64,000 nucleotides of DNA, from the NCBI RefSeq assembly GCF_000731955.1, contig NZ_JNCK01000001.1:124001-188000 (forward strand), given 5' to 3'. Below are positions 60,821 through 64,000 of this stretch, one piece after another (position 1 is the first letter of the stretch; each line of letters opens with the position of its first letter). Source of the DNA: Halomonas zincidurans B6 (lineage in GTDB: Bacteria > Pseudomonadota > Gammaproteobacteria > Pseudomonadales > Halomonadaceae). A program made the translations under genes and the position numbers. The notes beneath the pieces are model-generated. The model did no database searches. It saw only the letters and a program-made list of their open reading frames with translations, and was not told the origin of the DNA.

Positions 60821-62644
60821 ATGGAAGCCGCAGCCAAACGGATCGAAGATTACGGCTTCATCGGCAATATGCGCACCGCCGCCTTGATCGATCGCGACGC
60901 CGCCATCGAGTGGTTGTGCATGCCGCGCTTCGACTCCGATGCCTGCTGCGCCGCCCTGCTCGGTGAACGGAGCAATGGCTACTGGCAGATCGCTCCCCGG
61001 GGACAGGTGATCTCGCGCTCCCGGCGCTATCGTGGCGAGACGCTGGTTCTGGAAACGCTGTTCGAAACCGACTCGGGATGCGCGGCGGTCATCGACTTCA
61101 TGCCGTTGAGCCGTGAGGGTGAGGCGAGAGTCGAACTGATGCGGATAGTCGAGGGCCGCGAGGGCCGCGTGGACATGGAGTGCAACGCGCTGTTTCGCTT
61201 CGATTACGGCGATGTCACCCCGCTGCTGAGGGAAGACCGCCATGGCGTTTCGGCCATTGCCGGCGCCGATGCGCTGCGGCTATGCTCGCCGGCGTCGATG
61301 CGCTGCGACGAAGACACCCTGCATGCCGCCTTCAGCGTCGCGGCCGGCGAGTGCGTGCCCTTCACGCTGACTTGGCATGCCGCTTTCCAGCCGGCCCCCG
61401 AACCGCGCGATGCACTTCGGCTACTCGACGAGGTCGAGCGCTGGTGGCTCGAATGGAGCCGCCGCTGCGATATCGACGAGGCCTTCCGCGAACCGGTGGT
61501 GCGCTCGCTGATTACCCTCAAGGCGCTCACCGACGACCAGACCGGCGGAATGGTCGCTGCGGCGAGCTGTTCGCTGCCGGAAAGCATCGGCGGGGAACTC
61601 AACTGGGATTATCGCTATGCATGGCTGCGCGATTCCACCTTCACGCTCTATGCACTGCTGACTTCTGGCTATCGGGACGAGGCCTGCGCTTGGCGGCAAT
61701 GGCTGCTGCGGGCGGCGGCCGGCGAGCCCGGCAAGCTGCAGCCGATCTACGGTATCGCCGGTGAGCGACGCGTCGACGAGCGCACGCTCGATTGGCTCTC
61801 CGGCTTCAATGGCTGCCGTCCGGTCAGGATCGGCAATGGCGCCTATCGTCAGCTCCAGCTCGACATGCATGGCGAAGTCATGGACGGCCTGCACGTCAGC
61901 CGCATGGAGGATATCGAGCCCGACGCGGATCTCTGGCGCGTCCAGTACCGGTTGGCCAAGTACGTCGAAGCGCACTGGCAGCAACCCGGGGCGGGACTGT
62001 GGGAGTTGCGCGGCCCCCAGCGACACTATACCCACTCCAAGGTCATGTCCTGGGTGGCCATCGATCGGGCCATCAAGGGGGTCGAGAACTTCGGTCTCGA
62101 GGGCGAGCTCGAGCAATGGAAGCGCTTGCGCCAGCGGATCCACGACGACGTGTGCACGCATGGCTTCAACCGCGACCGCAACAGCTTCGTCCAGCATTAC
62201 GGCAGCGATGAGCTCGATGCCTCGCTGCTGTTGATGCCGCTGGTGGGCTTCCTGCCGGCCAGCGATCCGCGCATCGAGGCCACGGTCGAAGCGATTCAGC
62301 GCGAGTTGACGCATGACGGTTTCATCTACCGCTTCGTCAGCGACGCCAAGCGTCACGACCTGACGGAGGGCGAAGGCGCCTTTCTGGTCTGCTGTTTCTG
62401 GCTGGTCGACGTGTTGCTGCTGCAACAGCGGCGCGACGAGGCGCGCGCGCTGTTCGACAAGCTGCTGAGCGTACGCAACGACCTGGGGCTGCTAGCCGAG
62501 GAGTACCACCCCGTGCGGCGCTGCCTGCTGGGTAACTTCCCCCAGGCGTTCTCGCACGTGGGGTTGGTCAATAGCGCGCACAATTTCAGTGATGCGTCCC
62601 GCGGGCACAAGCCGCAGCCGGCCCGTGCGCGTCAGTCGAACTGA
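60821..62644 (+). CDS. Glycoside hydrolase family 15 protein (glucoamylase/trehalase-like)
   Basis: A 607-residue GH15 enzyme. The N-terminal beta-sandwich domain begins IEDYGFIGNMRTAALIDRDA and has WLCMPRFDSDACCAALLGE. The catalytic (alpha/alpha)6 barrel contains LNWDYRYAWLRDSTFTLYAL, and the C-terminal LAEEYHPVRRCLLGNFPQAF then SHVGLVNSAHN, holding the catalytic base region. The family includes glucoamylases and bacterial trehalases; this type in proteobacteria may act on trehalose or glucose oligomers, but the substrate is unknown. AAGGAG eight bases before ATG at 60821 fixes the start. No signal peptide is visible, so it is cytoplasmic. Confidence 0.92.
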   Translation: MEAAAKRIEDYGFIGNMRTAALIDRDAAIEWLCMPRFDSDACCAALLGERSNGYWQIAPRGQVISRSRRYRGETLVLETLFETDSGCAAVIDFMPLSREGEARVELMRIVEGREGRVDMECNALFRFDYGDVTPLLREDRHGVSAIAGADALRLCSPASMRCDEDTLHAAFSVAAGECVPFTLTWHAAFQPAPEPRDALRLLDEVERWWLEWSRRCDIDEAFREPVVRSLITLKALTDDQTGGMVAAASCSLPESIGGELNWDYRYAWLRDSTFTLYALLTSGYRDEACAWRQWLLRAAAGEPGKLQPIYGIAGERRVDERTLDWLSGFNGCRPVRIGNGAYRQLQLDMHGEVMDGLHVSRMEDIEPDADLWRVQYRLAKYVEAHWQQPGAGLWELRGPQRHYTHSKVMSWVAIDRAIKGVENFGLEGELEQWKRLRQRIHDDVCTHGFNRDRNSFVQHYGSDELDASLLLMPLVGFLPASDPRIEATVEAIQRELTHDGFIYRFVSDAKRHDLTEGEGAFLVCCFWLVDVLLLQQRRDEARALFDKLLSVRNDLGLLAEEYHPVRRCLLGNFPQAFSHVGLVNSAHNFSDASRGHKPQPARARQSN

Positions 62645-62676
62645 CGATGCCGGCCCGGCCGGCCGTTGCCAGCCGT

Positions 62677-63096
62677 TCAGGCCTCGACGATCTCATAGGA
62701 GTGGGTCATTGCGACGCCGCCCTGGGCGAGCATGATCGAGGCGCTGCAGTACTTTTCCGCCGATAGCTCGATGGCGCGCTGGACCTGCTTTTCCTTGAGT
62801 CCGCTGCCGCTTACCGTGAAATGCACGTGGATCCTGGTGAACACGCTGGGCACGCCATCGGCGCGCTCGGCCTCGACGGCCGCGATACAGTCGCTGACCG
62901 GGGCGCGGGATTTCTCGAGAATTTCCAGCACGTCGAACGAGGTGCAGGCGCCGAGCCCCATCAGCAGCATCTCCATGGGGCGCGGGCCGGTGTTGCGGCC
63001 GCCGTGATCCGGCGGGCCATCGATGACCACGCTGTGCCCGCTGCCGGCTTCGGCGACGAACTGGCGACCGTCGGTCCACTTGACGCTGGCTTTCAT
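62677..63096 (-). CDS. OsmC family protein (YhfA-like)
   Basis: A 139-residue OsmC/Ohr-fold protein of the YhfA branch. The two conserved cysteines appear in MLLMGLGACTSFDVLEILEK (about residue 51) and SAEKYCSASIML. OsmC-fold proteins generally reduce organic hydroperoxides through these cysteines, but YhfA-type members are less studied. It converges with the GH15 gene and is transcribed away from nothing else nearby. The protein lacks the Ohr-specific features, so a peroxide-sensing operon is not expected. Confidence 0.9.
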   Translation of the reverse strand: MKASVKWTDGRQFVAEAGSGHSVVIDGPPDHGGRNTGPRPMEMLLMGLGACTSFDVLEILEKSRAPVSDCIAAVEAERADGVPSVFTRIHVHFTVSGSGLKEKQVQRAIELSAEKYCSASIMLAQGGVAMTHSYEIVEA

Positions 63097-63184
63097 GATT
63101 GGCTAATCCTCGCTGGCGGATGGCGATACGCGGCTGTGAGCCGCAATGGGCGACGCCACAGCATAGCAGCTTGCCGGCGCGGAC

Positions 63185-63862
63185 TCAGCGTTCCGCGTCC
63201 GACCGGCGCAGCCAGGCATCCAGCTCGGCCAGGCGCGCCGGGGTGCCGACATCGACCCAGTGACCATGATGATGGCAGCCCGCGACACGCCCGGCATCCA
63301 TGGCCTCGCGCAGCAGCGGGGCGAGCTTGAAGGCGCCGGGAGGCCGGCCGGCGACCAGCGCCGGGTCGATCAAGGCGATGCCGGCATAGGTCAGGCGCGG
63401 CTCGCCGGTTGCGTGCACGCGGCCGGCGGCGTCGAGGTGGAAGTCGCCGGCGGCGCGATGCGCGGGGTTGTCGATGAGGACCAGGCGCGCCAGGTCGTCG
63501 CCCAGCGGCGCCAGCCAGGCGCTTGCCAGCGCGCACCAGACGTCGCCGTTGACCAGCAGGAAGGGCGCTTCGCCGAGCAGCGCCAGCGCCTGGCGGATGC
63601 CGCCGCCGGTTTCCAGCGGCTCGGCCTCGTGGCTGAAGCGGATCGTCAGGCCGTAATCGCGACCGTCGCCCAACGCCTCGACGAGCTGCGTGGCGCGGTA
63701 GCTGACGTTGATCACCGCCTCGTCGATGCCCAGCGCCGCAAGGCGCTCGAGATGATGGCCGATCAGCGGCTTGCCGGCGACCTCGAGCAGCGGCTTGGGA
63801 CACTGATCGGTCAGCGGGCGCATGCGCGTGCCTCGCCCGGCGGCGAGGATCATCGCCTTCAT
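63185..63862 (-). CDS. murU: N-acetylmuramate alpha-1-phosphate uridylyltransferase
   Basis: A 225-residue nucleotidyltransferase beginning MKAMILAAGRGTRMRPLTDQ with the classic G-x-G-T-R-x-x-P-L-T and CPKPLLEVAGKPLIGHHLER. The metal-binding aspartate lies in LLVNGDVWCAL and WVDVGTPARLAELDAW is near the end. In Pseudomonas, MurU makes UDP-MurNAc in a peptidoglycan recycling bypass and follows amgK. Here it overlaps the phosphotransferase upstream by four bases, which supports that role over an alternative sugar-phosphate nucleotidyltransferase. Confidence 0.9.
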   Translation of the reverse strand: MKAMILAAGRGTRMRPLTDQCPKPLLEVAGKPLIGHHLERLAALGIDEAVINVSYRATQLVEALGDGRDYGLTIRFSHEAEPLETGGGIRQALALLGEAPFLLVNGDVWCALASAWLAPLGDDLARLVLIDNPAHRAAGDFHLDAAGRVHATGEPRLTYAGIALIDPALVAGRPPGAFKLAPLLREAMDAGRVAGCHHHGHWVDVGTPARLAELDAWLRRSDAER

Positions 63863-64000
63863 GGCGCGACTCCTCGTGCCTGCAACCCCCGGCGTGCCAG
63901 CTCACGGTGCAGCGCCGGAGCGAAATCGCTGTCCAGCCAGGCGCTCAATTCGCCGAAGGCCGGCCAGGGGGCCAGGCTGTCGCGCAGGTGGGCGAGAAAC
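63859..64000 (-). CDS. amgK: Aminoglycoside phosphotransferase-like kinase AmgK, C-terminal fragment
   Basis: Only the last 46 codons lie in the window. The visible part (FLAHLRDSLAPWPAFGELSA, WLDSDFAPALHRELARRGLQ) ends at TGA, overlapping the murU start by four bases. AmgK phosphorylates MurNAc at the anomeric position. Identification rests mainly on the coupling to murU; the kinase motifs are outside. Confidence 0.7.
   Translation of the reverse strand, partial: FLAHLRDSLAPWPAFGELSAWLDSDFAPALHRELARRGLQARGVAP

Overview
The window is GC-rich, densely coded gamma-proteobacterial chromosome. Gene content and order point to the Halomonadaceae (Halomonas or a close relative). The indicators are a six-gene Mrp/Pha cation antiporter operon with fused A and B subunits, a DUF4212/sodium-solute symporter pair next to a symporter-fused sensor kinase, a high-potential iron-sulfur protein, a PhaR-type polyhydroxyalkanoate regulator, and the prkA-yeaH-ycgB stress operon. 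The family is inferred from content; I could not run a marker comparison. There is no rRNA operon, prophage, insertion sequence or CRISPR array.

Layout. 1-8.5 kb: a probable acetate-response locus. It has a CrbS-like sensor kinase cut by the window edge, a small membrane protein, a symporter with its DUF4212 partner, a long AT-rich control region with three phased repeats, and a divergent CBS/nucleotidyltransferase protein with an exonuclease. 8.5-11.5 kb: ttcA, a urate hydroxylase-like flavoprotein and an alpha/beta hydrolase. 11.6-12.2 kb: five tRNA genes (Val, Asp, Asp, Val, Asp). 12.3-23 kb: fadH, threonine aldolase, prkA-yeaH-ycgB, a HiPIP, ogt, a stand-alone RAM-domain protein and a membrane-anchored nuclease. 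23.0-23.5 kb: three tandem tRNA-Leu(CAG) genes. 23.7-31 kb: rnr-rlmB, then rpsF-rpsR-DUF2232-rplI and dnaB. 31-33.5 kb: small conserved proteins and hemH. 33.5-39.4 kb: the Mrp operon. 39.9-44.9 kb: a lytic transglycosylase, rsmE, phaR, purD and a phosphoribulokinase-like gene with a possible 28-codon leader. 44.9-52.9 kb: a pentitol uptake and catabolism island. 53-64 kb: hinT, coq7, an SDR, a large FAD/Fe-S dehydrogenase, a ThDP enzyme, a GH15 hydrolase, an OsmC protein and murU-amgK (amgK cut by the window edge).

The most coherent accessory unit is the pentitol island. A ribitol-2-dehydrogenase-like SDR, a ribose-type ABC importer, an FGGY kinase and an L-xylulose-reductase-like SDR are co-oriented. 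A convergent LacI-family gene lies beyond the operon end. Two almost identical palindromes with a central CG lie upstream of the first dehydrogenase gene and of the binding-protein gene, and they look like the regulator's operators. Two nine-C tracts, one just before and one inside the regulator gene, raise the possibility of slippage-based switching.

Other points are the three 27-bp-phased repeats upstream of the DUF4212-symporter operon, a leader with mutually exclusive hairpins before the GH15 gene, a charged insertion in MrpD, a repeat-expanded N-terminus in RlmB, and two short ORFs with good ribosome binding sites just upstream of mrpA and prk.
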